Origin: Sulfurovum sp.
Lineage (GTDB): Bacteria > Campylobacterota > Campylobacteria > Campylobacterales > Sulfurovaceae
Reading direction: 5' to 3'
Assembly (NCBI GenBank): GCA_027081115.1
Contig: JALWLD010000057.1
Span: 174,497 to 238,496 of the forward strand
Length of the DNA: 64,000 nt
Below the pieces are notes generated by a model. The model was not told the DNA's origin. It made no database searches and worked only from the letters and a program-made list of their open reading frames with translations. This document shows positions 33,701 through 42,098 of the stretch, piece after piece (position 1 is the first letter of the stretch; every line of letters begins with the position of its first letter). A program made the position numbers and the translations under genes.

Positions 33701-35106
33701 TGCAACTTCCTACAATACTGTACAGTATATCTGAAGCACTGAAAAACAGAGGAGCCAAAGCTATTGTAGTTGGAGGTTCTGTAAGAGACCATTTTTTAAA
33801 ACTCCCGATTAAAGATTATGATATTGAAGTGTATGGGCTTGAGAGTCTTGATGTACTTGAAAAAGTATTGTTAGAATTTGGTCCTGTCAATTTGGTAGGT
33901 AAGAGCTTTGGTGTGTTGAAGTTTGTACATGATCATGAGGAGTATGACTTCTCTTTTCCACGATTGGACTTAAAGGTCGGTATAGGGCATAGAGGATTTG
34001 ATGTAGCCGTTGATGGGAAAATGGACTTTAAAATGGCTGCCAAGCGTCGAGATTTTACTGTGAATGCTATGGGCTATGATATAGAAGAGAAAGTCTTTTT
34101 AGATCCATTTAATGCGCAAAGAGATATAAAAGATACCGTACTAAGGCATATTGATGATGACTCTTTTGTAGAAGACCCGCTTCGTGTTTATCGTGCTGTA
34201 CAATTTTCTGCGAGATTCAGATATACACTGGCAGAGGAGACAGAGATACTTTGTCTCAGGATGGTAGCTGGAAATATGCTTGAAGAATTGCCTAAAGAGA
34301 GGGTTTATGGGGAGTGGAAGAAATTATTGTTGAAAGCAGAACAACCCTCTATAGGGTTTGAATTGATGAAAAGCCTGGGTGTATTGAAATATTTTCCTGA
34401 ACTTGAAGCGATCATTGATGTCCCTCAGTCTCCTAAATGGCACCCTGAAGGTGATGTCTGGATACATACTCTGATGGCTTTAGATGTTATGACAGGGCTT
34501 TGTATGTCAGGATGTCCCGACTGCGACAAAAAAAATGATGAGAAGAAAATGTTAAAGTACCTGTTTGCTATACTTTGTCATGACTTTGGGAAGGCAGTAG
34601 CTACAACGATAGAAGATGGTGTTATTCGATCTATTGGGCATGAAAAAGCCGGACTTGAACCAACTATAAATTTCATGTACCGGCTGACAGATGAGCATGG
34701 CTTTATTACTTCCCTTTTACCTTTGGTGGAGCACCATTTGAAACCTTCACAGTTTTATGCTCAGGGTGCCAAGGCAGCAGCGATTAGGCGCCTGGCTACA
34801 AAAGTCACTATAGAAGAGCTTGTTTGTGTAGCCAAAGCAGATTTCCTTGGACGTACGACCGAGGAAGCTAAAAATGGTGTATATAAAGCAGGGGAGTGGT
34901 TATATGAGAAAGCAAAACATTTAGCAGTTGAGCGAAAACCTCTGGGCAATATTTTACAGGGAAGAGACCTTATTGCTTTGGGATTAACCCCATCTCCCTG
35001 GTTTAAAGAGATCTTAGATGCAGTCTATATACAACAGTTGGAAGGTACCATAGAGAGCAAAGAAGAAGCACTCGAGTTTGTACAAAATAAAATGAAGGAA
35101 GCGTAA
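33697..35106 (+). CDS. cca: tRNA CCA-nucleotidyltransferase/poly(A) polymerase family with HD domain
   Basis: 469 residues. Nucleotidyltransferase motif GGSVRDHFLKLPIKDYDIEVYG (G-G-x-V-R-D and D-x-D), then the tRNA-binding RRDFTVNAMGYD block, and a C-terminal HD domain (HTLMALD, CHDFGK at about 290-298). CCA-adding enzymes with an HD domain both build and repair tRNA 3' ends and hydrolyse 2',3'-cyclic phosphates. DYDIE replaces the usual DLD-type triad but keeps both aspartates. Start ATG 33697 overlaps the preceding stop. Confidence 0.93.
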   Translation: MMQLPTILYSISEALKNRGAKAIVVGGSVRDHFLKLPIKDYDIEVYGLESLDVLEKVLLEFGPVNLVGKSFGVLKFVHDHEEYDFSFPRLDLKVGIGHRGFDVAVDGKMDFKMAAKRRDFTVNAMGYDIEEKVFLDPFNAQRDIKDTVLRHIDDDSFVEDPLRVYRAVQFSARFRYTLAEETEILCLRMVAGNMLEELPKERVYGEWKKLLLKAEQPSIGFELMKSLGVLKYFPELEAIIDVPQSPKWHPEGDVWIHTLMALDVMTGLCMSGCPDCDKKNDEKKMLKYLFAILCHDFGKAVATTIEDGVIRSIGHEKAGLEPTINFMYRLTDEHGFITSLLPLVEHHLKPSQFYAQGAKAAAIRRLATKVTIEELVCVAKADFLGRTTEEAKNGVYKAGEWLYEKAKHLAVERKPLGNILQGRDLIALGLTPSPWFKEILDAVYIQQLEGTIESKEEALEFVQNKMKEA

Positions 35107-35999
35107 TGAAATATTTGAAATACCTCATACTTGTCGTGTGTTTTACACTGTTGACATGGGCAAATGAAGGAATAGCCAAACCGTTTTTATGGGAAGTAGA
35201 AAAAGGAGATACACAGTTTTACCTTTTTGGTACTATGCATTTAGGTGATCCCGCACTGCAAATACTTCCTGAAGAGCTAAAAGAAGCTATAGATAAAAGT
35301 GATGAAGTCCGTACAGAAGTGCCTATGGATGCAAGTCTGCAAATGAAGAGTGTGAGTTTGATGATGCGGAGTGATACAAAGCAGTTAAAGCAGATACTTT
35401 CACCTTTGCTGTACCAAAGAACTGAGGCATACCTTGCTACGATCAACCCTCAACTCAACCTGATACCTTTTGAGAAAATGAAAATTTGGGCACTCTCTAC
35501 GGTGGTGGCAATGTTAAAAAACCAACTCAAATACCCTACTTTACAGGCCATAGATGCAGAGATCTATACTTATGCAGAGCAGAAAAATAAAGGTGTAGGG
35601 GGTATTGAGACGGTCGAAGAGCAGATAGGGGCTATGGAGAAATTTAATTTAGCAGAACAGATCATAGGCCTGGAGTCAACATTGGATTATCTGGAGACAA
35701 ATCCGAATTTTGTTGAAGAGATGAAAAATCGTTACAAATCCGGGGATGAGAAAGTGATGATGGTATTTATTGAGAATACAATGTTTAAAATAGAAAAGTA
35801 TAAATCATTTGAAGATAAGTTTATGCAGGTTCTTTTATATGATCGAAATAAAAAAATGACAGAGCGTATAGAGTCTCTTGTGCATACGAGTCCAAAGAAG
35901 CAGTATCTGTTTGCTTTTGGAGTGATGCACTTTCTTGGAGAAAAGAGTATTTTGAGTTTGTTACAAACCAAGGGGTATCATATCAAGAGGGTACAATAA
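35106..35999 (+). CDS. TraB/GumN-family exported protein
   Basis: 297 residues. Signal peptide about 1-20 (LVVCFTLLTWA); the TraB/GumN mark FLFGTMHLGDP (here YLFGTMHLGDPAL, about 39-51) and the later GVMHFLGEKSILSLLQTKGY are both kept. Members are predicted membrane-associated proteases; no catalytic proof. It shares one base with the cca stop (TAATG). Last gene of the five-gene operon. Confidence 0.9.
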   Translation: MKYLKYLILVVCFTLLTWANEGIAKPFLWEVEKGDTQFYLFGTMHLGDPALQILPEELKEAIDKSDEVRTEVPMDASLQMKSVSLMMRSDTKQLKQILSPLLYQRTEAYLATINPQLNLIPFEKMKIWALSTVVAMLKNQLKYPTLQAIDAEIYTYAEQKNKGVGGIETVEEQIGAMEKFNLAEQIIGLESTLDYLETNPNFVEEMKNRYKSGDEKVMMVFIENTMFKIEKYKSFEDKFMQVLLYDRNKKMTERIESLVHTSPKKQYLFAFGVMHFLGEKSILSLLQTKGYHIKRVQ

Positions 36000-36070
36000 C
36001 CTTTGACTTTTTAGTATATTGGACATATTGTAAGTGAAGTAGTGAATTTTTTCATATGTAAGTCCTTTTT

Positions 36071-36096
36071 TAAAATGTAAAGTTTAACTTAACGTT
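36071..36096. repeat. Inverted-copy operator-like element, left copy
   Basis: A 26-base element that is the reverse complement of 36845-36870 with one mismatch. It contains the 5-1-5 palindrome AAGTT-T-AACTT. It lies between the TraB gene and the 3' end of the merR gene, so merR is flanked by inverted copies. Confidence 0.7.
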
Positions 36097-36119
36097 ATTG
36101 TATCGATGAGATCTTAGAG

Positions 36120-36797
36120 TTAATTTAAAACTTCTTTTTTTAATGTGTGGAAAAATGTTTTGTAGGTGTGCCGGTTAAAGATATATGCTTTTGCATTGAA
36201 GAGTGTTTCAAAGACGATCTTCCAGAGTGTAGAGAAGTTTTCATCATTGCGTACATCACAGAGTTGTGTTTGCATTTGATGTTCCAACATGCTTAGTGCT
36301 TTGGCATGAAAAACATAGAGTTTTAAGATCTCATACTCTATACCAACTGTTGTAAAATAGGAGACCAATTGTATAATAGAAGCCTCTTTTTTCGTAAAAT
36401 CATTCTCCTGTATAGGTATCAGTATCTCATCTTTAATAAGACGTTCAAGTAATGCTTCATCAACGTTATAAGCTTTGATAAAAGCTTCTTTTGTGTAGTG
36501 TTTTGTATCAGAAGGAATAGCTGTTAGAGTATTCATAAGTGGTGTGATCATACTGGAAGATGAAGCAAAAGATTGGTCTTTGTTATTCAGTATATCTTTA
36601 AGTTGTTCATTGCTACTGCCAAAGTGCTCTTTCATATAGTTAATGTATTGGATGCGTTCTATATGTTCATTGTTGTATCGATGGACATTTGACTTAATTT
36701 TTTTTGCTTCTGGAAGTAAACCTTCTTTAATATAATAGAGTATTGTTGATTTTGGTATTTTGGTTTTTTTTACTACTTCAGAGATTTTGTATTCCAT
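36120..36797 (-). CDS. MerR-family transcriptional regulator
   Basis: 225 residues. The MerR winged helix is at 1-70 (YKISEVVKKTKIPKSTILYYIKEGLLPEAKK then VHRYNNEHIERIQYINYM). The C-terminal effector domain (about 90-225) is long and helical, without cysteine pairs, so not a metal sensor of the MerR/CueR type. It is divergent from an AhpD-like/DsrE pair, which it probably controls. The 26-base palindromic element (36845-36870) overlaps its own promoter side. AAGAGGATAG precedes the ATG. Confidence 0.88.
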   Translation of the reverse strand: MEYKISEVVKKTKIPKSTILYYIKEGLLPEAKKIKSNVHRYNNEHIERIQYINYMKEHFGSSNEQLKDILNNKDQSFASSSSMITPLMNTLTAIPSDTKHYTKEAFIKAYNVDEALLERLIKDEILIPIQENDFTKKEASIIQLVSYFTTVGIEYEILKLYVFHAKALSMLEHQMQTQLCDVRNDENFSTLWKIVFETLFNAKAYIFNRHTYKTFFHTLKKEVLN

Positions 36798-36825
36798 ATC
36801 TATCCTCTTAATGATTGTCTTAAGA

Positions 36826-36870
36826 ATTATATCATATAATTAAAAACGTTAAGTTTAACTTTACATTTTA
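36826..36870. promoter_or_regulatory. Divergent merR/AhpD-like promoter-operator region
   Basis: TATAAT on the plus strand at 36835-36840 and on the minus strand (ATTATA at 36826-36831) would serve the two divergent genes. The 26-base element with AAGTT-T-AACTT at 36845-36870 lies just upstream of merR's -10 and in the leader of the AhpD-like gene, as expected for a regulator site. Confidence 0.5.
36845..36870. repeat. Inverted-copy operator-like element, right copy
   Basis: Pairs with 36071-36096, reverse complement with one mismatch over 26 bases. Carries the AAGTT-T-AACTT palindrome. See the finding on merR. Confidence 0.7.
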
Positions 36871-36888
36871 AGATAATAAGGAAAAACC

Positions 36889-37419
36889 ATGGCATATATT
36901 GATTTACCGGAATTTGAAGAGATGACACCTGCGATACAAGATAAGGCAAGGCCTATCTTGGAAAAAACAGGGAAACTGGGAGAGATATTTAAATTGCTTG
37001 CAATTGATGAGAAGATCTACTTTGCAACAGATGAGATGATACAAAAATATCTGCTTGATGAAACCACACTTTCGTATGAAATAAAGGAAGCTATTGCACT
37101 GCTTATCTCCAGAGAGAATGGCTGTAAAATGTGTGTCGATGTCCATAAAAGCATTGCTAAGATGTTAGGACTGAGTGATACCATGATAGAAGAGATATTG
37201 CAGGGAGTTGAGGCCATAGATACAGATAGTAAAGACAAAGCATTATTGAATTTCTGTATAAAGGCTTCAGGGAAAGAGAACTATAAAATTCTCAAAGAGG
37301 AGATCGATGCACTCAAAGAGATGGGTTGGTCTGATGTTCAAATTATTGAAGCTGTAGCAATCACAGGTTATTTTAACTATATCAATACACTTTCGAATGT
37401 TTTTGGTTTGGGACAATAG
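36889..37419 (+). CDS. Carboxymuconolactone decarboxylase-family (AhpD-like) protein
   Basis: 176 residues. The AhpD core carries the redox CxxC and its partner histidine in ENGCKMCVDVHKSIAKML (C-x2-C-x3-H, about 83-90), with upstream KEAIALLISRENGC. Such proteins reduce alkyl hydroperoxide reductase or act as peroxidases. The divergent MerR gene is likely its regulator. AAGGAAAAACC precedes the ATG; one base ends it ahead of the DsrE-like gene. Confidence 0.9.
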   Translation: MAYIDLPEFEEMTPAIQDKARPILEKTGKLGEIFKLLAIDEKIYFATDEMIQKYLLDETTLSYEIKEAIALLISRENGCKMCVDVHKSIAKMLGLSDTMIEEILQGVEAIDTDSKDKALLNFCIKASGKENYKILKEEIDALKEMGWSDVQIIEAVAITGYFNYINTLSNVFGLGQ

Positions 37420-37420
37420 T

Positions 37421-37867
37421 ATGCTTAAACTTTGTATGGCAGCGATAATGTGCTTCTCTATTTTAGGTGCGGATGAATATAAAGCTGTATTTGACTGTAG
37501 TTCAAGTGATGCTTCTTATATTAAAAGTCGTATGTGGTTACTTGGAAAAACCTGGGATATGATTGAAAACAAAGGAGATAAGGCAAACTTTGTACTTACA
37601 GTACATGGAGGATGTGTTCCTCTCATCTCAAAAGTATACGATGAGATAGTGGATGAGAGTGATGAAGCAACTATGAAACAGGCACAAGAGAGTTTAATAC
37701 ATCTTGTAAAAGGTAAGAAAGTAAAAGTTATTGTGTGTGCTATGTCTTTGGCTGCAAATACGGTTGAAAGAAAAGAAGTATTGCCTTTTGTGATCATTTC
37801 TGAAAATAGCTTTGTCGATACGATCTATTATCAGAATCAGGGCTATGCATTGATGATGTTTAAATAG
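37421..37867 (+). CDS. DsrE/DsrF-family protein, probably exported
   Basis: 148 residues from ATG 37421, one base after the previous stop, giving a signal peptide-like start (LKLCMAAIMCFSILGADEYK). The DsrE-like fold is visible in KVKVIVCAMSLAANTVER and NSFVDTIYYQNQGYALMMFK; the upstream half has FVLTVHGGCVPLIS with the family Cys position (VHGGC). DsrE-type proteins trap or relay sulfur. Pairing with an AhpD-like thiol protein suggests thiol or sulfur stress (inference). Confidence 0.83.
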   Translation: MLKLCMAAIMCFSILGADEYKAVFDCSSSDASYIKSRMWLLGKTWDMIENKGDKANFVLTVHGGCVPLISKVYDEIVDESDEATMKQAQESLIHLVKGKKVKVIVCAMSLAANTVERKEVLPFVIISENSFVDTIYYQNQGYALMMFK

Positions 37868-37960
37868 TAATATTTTGGCCTCATAAATACTACACAAAAG
37901 AATCGTTATGATATAGTTCTATAGAATACGTTTACATTTTAATTTTTCAAAAGGATTGGT

Positions 37961-38305
37961 ATGTTATACAAAGTCAAAGCAAAGATTGATAAGCTAAAAA
38001 TGAGAGATTTTTATACAGTATTGACAGATGGTACAGTGGCCGATCAAGATCCTGATGGAGCAGAGATTGTAAATGCTATGCAAAAGGCGATTATGATAGA
38101 CAAGGATACCCTTGAGTGGTATGAGACCTGTCATTGTGCTACACCATTGAAGCATGAGCGAGAAACAGTATATGACAAATATCTGAATATTGTTGAAACA
38201 ACTCTGGTCGATGAAGTGAAAAATGATATTAAAGGAAATTCGTTTTGGAACTGTCTTGAAGATAAACATTTCCCTGAAGAGTTTCTCTATGAAGAGTTCG
38301 AATAG
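37961..38305 (+). CDS. Small hypothetical protein with Cys-His cluster
   Basis: 114 residues, acidic, alpha/beta. It holds ETCHCATPLKHERE and a second WNCLED; the cluster C-x-C with a nearby H could bind a metal. The start is near AAAGGATTGGT. I do not recognise the family. It precedes a strong terminator and convergent superoxide reductase gene. Confidence 0.6.
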   Translation: MLYKVKAKIDKLKMRDFYTVLTDGTVADQDPDGAEIVNAMQKAIMIDKDTLEWYETCHCATPLKHERETVYDKYLNIVETTLVDEVKNDIKGNSFWNCLEDKHFPEEFLYEEFE

Positions 38306-38341
38306 AATATTGAGTATTTAAAGTATGGATAAGAGGATTAG

Positions 38342-38378
38342 GTAACTGTAGTACTGTAAAGTATAGTACTACGGTTAC
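38342..38378. terminator. Bidirectional terminator hairpin
   Basis: GTAACTGTAGTACT (38342-38355) pairs with AGTACTACGGTTAC (38365-38378) over 14 positions with one G-U; nine-base loop. Located between convergent genes, with TCTTTTTT following within 25 bases on the plus side. Confidence 0.65.
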
Positions 38379-38387
38379 AAATATATG

Positions 38388-38816
38388 TTATATCTTTTTT
38401 GTGCTTGTCCAGATACCATGAAGGTTACATCCAGACCTTGCCTTAAGCTCCTTTACTGAGTCAAGTTTTACGGAAAATGCAGTTGCCCCACGTGAGATCT
38501 CTGGTTCTAAAGTACTTTTACCTACAAGTTTACCATCTGCATAGAGTTCAATGAAATCGATCCAGTGATCTGGTGTACTTGGGTGTATAATTCCACCTTG
38601 CCCTATAGTGATCTCTACTTGGGTATAGCCATTTGCATCTTTCTCTTTAACTGTAATAAGTGGTGTATGTTTTAGTTCACCTTTTTCCAGTTTTTTTGGA
38701 TCTTTTGGTTTCATCTCCATACGGTTCATATTTGTTTCTGCCATCTTTGCTTCTGCACCTACTGCAGCCACCATAGCCACTATACCAGCTACTTTTATTG
38801 CTTCTCTTCTGTTCAT
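38388..38816 (-). CDS. Superoxide reductase-like (desulfoferrodoxin-family) protein with signal
   Basis: 142 residues from the ATG at 38816; AAAGGATATA supports it, and it yields an RR-containing start NRREAIKVAGIVAMVAAVGAEA, like a Tat signal. The core matches the superoxide reductase iron domain: GGIIHPSTPDHWIDFIELYADG (His ligands HP, H in DHW) and SGCNLHGIW, with Cys and His of the axial and equatorial site. The N-terminal desulforedoxin module is missing, as in neelaredoxin (class II). Export of a SOR is plausible here because an RR motif is kept. Reduces superoxide to peroxide. Confidence 0.86.
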   Translation of the reverse strand: MNRREAIKVAGIVAMVAAVGAEAKMAETNMNRMEMKPKDPKKLEKGELKHTPLITVKEKDANGYTQVEITIGQGGIIHPSTPDHWIDFIELYADGKLVGKSTLEPEISRGATAFSVKLDSVKELKARSGCNLHGIWTSTKKI

Positions 38817-38980
38817 ATTATTATATCCTTTGTATATTTTGTTGAGTATAGTATATCCACCCTTAATTAACCTATTTTCTATAGAATATGTAATGAACGT
38901 AAGTTGAAAAGGTAACACATAGGGAAAGAGGAGCTATGTATGGGTATTATAAGTGTGGGGTTTAAATTAAAGTAATATCA

Positions 38981-39427
38981 CTACACGAGCTTTTTTTCAA
39001 TAAAATCTTTAGTAGTTAAGTAAACCATCTCATAGACTTTTTCAAAACCTTCAAACCCTGGAAAAAAGTAAGGATCTGGTACATCTTTGCCACCATACCC
39101 TCCAAAATCTCCCAGTTTATATACTTTGGGGAAACCAAAAGAAAGTAGCTCTTCTCTGTTTCTTTCATCCATAGCCACAACATAATAAAAGTCATCTATG
39201 TCTTTTTTTGAAATGGGGCGTGAGATTTGCTGGCTGATGTCTATACCATGTTGTTTGGCTATTTTGATAGAGTTACTGCAAGGATGCTCTCCTTTATGCC
39301 AGTTGCTTGTTCCTGCAGAGTCCACCTCTACATTAAGTTGCATATCTGCAATATGTTTCTGTGCGATACCTTCTGCAAGGGGGCTGCGACAAATATTACC
39401 TAAACAGACAAAGAGTATTTTTTTCAT
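38981..39427 (-). CDS. Low-molecular-weight protein-tyrosine phosphatase
   Basis: 148 residues. P-loop VCLGNICRSPLAEG (C-x5-R-S) at 8-15, general-acid DP in KDVPDPYFF near 118-123, the standard LMW-PTP design. It resembles small phosphatases acting on bacterial tyrosine kinases or arsenate. No kinase neighbour; cutA follows nine bases later on the same strand. Confidence 0.95.
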   Translation of the reverse strand: MKKILFVCLGNICRSPLAEGIAQKHIADMQLNVEVDSAGTSNWHKGEHPCSNSIKIAKQHGIDISQQISRPISKKDIDDFYYVVAMDERNREELLSFGFPKVYKLGDFGGYGGKDVPDPYFFPGFEGFEKVYEMVYLTTKDFIEKKLV

Positions 39428-39436
39428 GAGGATCCT

Positions 39437-39757
39437 TTATTTTACTTCTGTATCTATCCATGACAGGTAAGCTTCATTTGCATCTACTATTGTTGTCATG
39501 ATAATTTCTGGTATGTCATAGTCATGCAGTGTTTCTATTTGTTGTTTTATTGCTTCAAAATGTATGCTTTTTGTCTTCATTTGAAGGAGTATTTCATCAT
39601 CACAGGCTATGGTATTTTGCCAATGGTATTGACTTTGTATTTTATATTTTTGTACACAGGCAACCAAATGCGCTTCCAGGAGTGCTTGGGTAATTGTATT
39701 TGCCTGTACCTGAGAGTTGACAGTGGTGCTAATGATACAATAGGTACTGTTTTTCAT
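39437..39757 (-). CDS. cutA: CutA1 divalent-cation tolerance protein
   Basis: 106 residues from ATG 39757 (MKNSTYCIISTTVNSQV), the normal CutA length. Hallmark segments: VNSQVQANTITQALLEAHLVACVQ, QYHWQNTIACDDEILLQMKTK and LHDYDIPEIIMTTIVDANEAYLSWID. CutA1 trimers are linked to copper tolerance in E. coli, but their true role is not settled. Start 39793 would add 12 residues without a ribosome binding site. The LMW-PTP gene is its downstream neighbour. Confidence 0.94.
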   Translation of the reverse strand: MKNSTYCIISTTVNSQVQANTITQALLEAHLVACVQKYKIQSQYHWQNTIACDDEILLQMKTKSIHFEAIKQQIETLHDYDIPEIIMTTIVDANEAYLSWIDTEVK

Positions 39758-39807
39758 CTTCTTATTGTAGCAAATAAAGTGTAAACTTGTCATAGTATAA
39801 TGTAAAG

Positions 39808-40935
39808 ATGAAAGAGAAGTTTTCCCTTAAAGATACCCTATTCAATGTAGAAAAAGTAGAAATGCTTGCCAGTGAAATAGTCACTGTCTATCCCCCATTT
39901 TCAAAAGAAGCCTTTGTGAAAGCATGTGTAGATGCTTTTCCAAAACTTGAGCTAAAAGCACGTATTTCACATATCTCTGAGGTTTTGTTTAGGTATTTAC
40001 CCTCCAGGTATGAAGAAGCAACTGAGATCATAGAAAAGGCTTTGCCTGAAGTTTTGGATGAAAAAAAAATAGATGATGATTTTGGAGACTTTATCTATAG
40101 TCCCTATGCAGCGTATGTTGAGTGTTATGGCTGCACTTCGGAACACTTGATACGTTCTTTGGCGCTTTTGAGAGAAGTTACCAAGCGTTTTTCTGTAGAG
40201 TTTGCCATTAGAAAATTTATCAATACCTTTCCCAAAGAGACTTTAGCCATGTTGGAAGCCTGTGCATTGTCAGATAATTACCATGAAAGGCGTTTGGCAA
40301 GTGAGGGCTTAAGACCCAGATTGCCCTGGGCTACTAAATTGACAATTGATTACAAGGTGGCTGTGCCGATACTGCAGAGACTTTATGCGGACAAGACACG
40401 GTATGTGACACGTTCCGTAGCTAATCATCTAAATGACATATCCAAGATAGATGCTACTTTGGTACTTGATCTACTCGAACGTTGGCAAAGTTCTCAAAAA
40501 CAGGAGAGTAAAGAGATGGTGTATATGGTATCCCATGCACTTCGCACATTGGTTAAAGAGGGAAATCTAGCGGCACTGGAGATGCTAGGGTATAATCATT
40601 TTGCAGATATTTCTATTTCAAAGCAGAGGCTGACACCATTAGATGTTAAAATAGGCGAAGCTGTGGCATTTTCATTTCAAGTAGAAGCAAAAGAGTCATG
40701 TGCTTTGATGTTGGATTATATACTTCATTTTAAGACAAAGCGTGGCAAAAGCAGTCCCAAAGTACATAAGATAAAAAAGATACAGCTCTCAAAGGGAGAG
40801 TCTTTAGTGATTAGAAAAGAACACCTTTTTAAAGCCAATATGACAACAAGGAAACTTTACGCTGGGAGACATGAAATTGAGCTACAAATTAATGGAATAC
40901 GGTATACTTTAGGTACATTTACACTACATGTTTAA
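39808..40935 (+). CDS. AlkC-like DNA alkylation repair HEAT-repeat protein
   Basis: 375 residues of ALK-type HEAT repeats. The conserved block is SDNYHERRLASEGLRPRLPW, then KTRYVTRSVANHLNDISKIDATLVLDLL, characteristic of AlkC. C-terminal beta domain (about 280-375; KIGEAVAFSFQVEAKESCAL) is an Ig-like extension seen in AlkC. AlkC glycosylases remove 3-methyladenine and related lesions. No SD other than GATGAA. Convergent with a diguanylate cyclase and overlapping its stop by four bases. Confidence 0.87.
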   Translation: MKEKFSLKDTLFNVEKVEMLASEIVTVYPPFSKEAFVKACVDAFPKLELKARISHISEVLFRYLPSRYEEATEIIEKALPEVLDEKKIDDDFGDFIYSPYAAYVECYGCTSEHLIRSLALLREVTKRFSVEFAIRKFINTFPKETLAMLEACALSDNYHERRLASEGLRPRLPWATKLTIDYKVAVPILQRLYADKTRYVTRSVANHLNDISKIDATLVLDLLERWQSSQKQESKEMVYMVSHALRTLVKEGNLAALEMLGYNHFADISISKQRLTPLDVKIGEAVAFSFQVEAKESCALMLDYILHFKTKRGKSSPKVHKIKKIQLSKGESLVIRKEHLFKANMTTRKLYAGRHEIELQINGIRYTLGTFTLHV

Positions 40936-42044
40936 ACATAGATAATTTGGTTTCGTCCTTTGGATTTTGCCTGGTAAAGGGCTTCATCTGCCAGTCTGTA
41001 GATCTCTTGATGTCCCAGTTCTACATCTGGAAATTTGATGTAAACACCCACGGAAGCAGTTAGTTTACCTTCGATGAGATTACCATTATGTTCTATGTTT
41101 CTCTTCTCAAGTTTTTCTGTAATTTGATTGATAAGGGTATGAATATGTGCTTCGTCTTCATCTAAAAAGATACCTGCAAATTCTTCACCGCCCATACGAA
41201 AAAGGTAGTCGTCACTTTTAGAAAAGACCTCTTTGAGTATGTCTGATACTTGTACTAAAGCCCAGTCTCCTTTTTGATGTCCATAGGTATCGTTGTATTG
41301 TTTGAAATAGTCAAGGTCCAGTGTAAAGAAAGTTAAAAACTCTTGATTACTTCGTGCACGAAGTATTTGTCTGGGAAAGATCTCTTCAAAGAAGCGTCGA
41401 TTGTAAAGAGAGGTAAGTGTATCGGTAATGGATAGTTTTTCAAGTAGTTTGAGTTGTAGTTTTTCTTTTTGTCTTAGTTTTTCAATTTTGATGTTTGCCC
41501 GCTCATTATTATTTTGAATAGCATAAATGACATAAAGCATTACAAACATGGCAGTACTCACACGAAAAAATGTTTCAAGATTCCATCTGCCATGATCCCA
41601 GCTGTTCAGACCGGTATAACATATAGCAATAATGATGGTCATGAATACAATGGTCAACATGAGCCCTTTACGTGCACCCAAAGTTAAAATAGAAAAAGGG
41701 GCAAAGAAAAATATCCATACCATTGAGTAGTTTTCAGATTGTTTAAAAATGACAATAGAGATAAAAGCAATGAAGAGTATGCCATTTCCAATATAGCTAG
41801 CAAGCTCATATTGGCCTTTTTCTCTTAAAATGTAGAGAGCATACCCCAAAAATGAAACAATAAAAAGATTGACAAAAAATATAATATAGGTTTGTGTGAA
41901 AAAGAGGTTGATGACCATAAATATGAGGTTTATCATAATAGTAATGAAGAACATTGCATTGAGGAGCAGTACTTTTGTGTCTTGTGGATTATACTCTTCG
42001 TATTCAAATGAAGCTAACAGTAGCTCTTTAAACTTTGGTTTCAT
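40932..42044 (-). CDS. Membrane diguanylate cyclase (GGDEF)
   Basis: 370 residues. About six hydrophobic segments (25-180) form an N-terminal sensor, then a coiled coil (NNERANIKIEKLRQKEKLQL) and a GGDEF domain with active-site RMGGEEFAGIF (GGEEF) and substrate LDLDYFKQYNDTYGHQKGDW. It makes cyclic di-GMP from two GTP; an RxxD inhibitory site is not seen at the expected place. The stimulus is unknown. Confidence 0.93.
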   Translation of the reverse strand: MKPKFKELLLASFEYEEYNPQDTKVLLLNAMFFITIMINLIFMVINLFFTQTYIIFFVNLFIVSFLGYALYILREKGQYELASYIGNGILFIAFISIVIFKQSENYSMVWIFFFAPFSILTLGARKGLMLTIVFMTIIIAICYTGLNSWDHGRWNLETFFRVSTAMFVMLYVIYAIQNNNERANIKIEKLRQKEKLQLKLLEKLSITDTLTSLYNRRFFEEIFPRQILRARSNQEFLTFFTLDLDYFKQYNDTYGHQKGDWALVQVSDILKEVFSKSDDYLFRMGGEEFAGIFLDEDEAHIHTLINQITEKLEKRNIEHNGNLIEGKLTASVGVYIKFPDVELGHQEIYRLADEALYQAKSKGRNQIIYV

Positions 42045-42098
42045 CCATTCCCCTAAGATATCTTATGCAAAGTATAACTTAACTAGATAAAATCTAAT

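Noticed and set aside
36071-36870. The two 26-base inverted copies as ends of a transposon
   Set aside because: No transposase lies between them, no target duplication is seen, and the copies fit operator-like palindromes.
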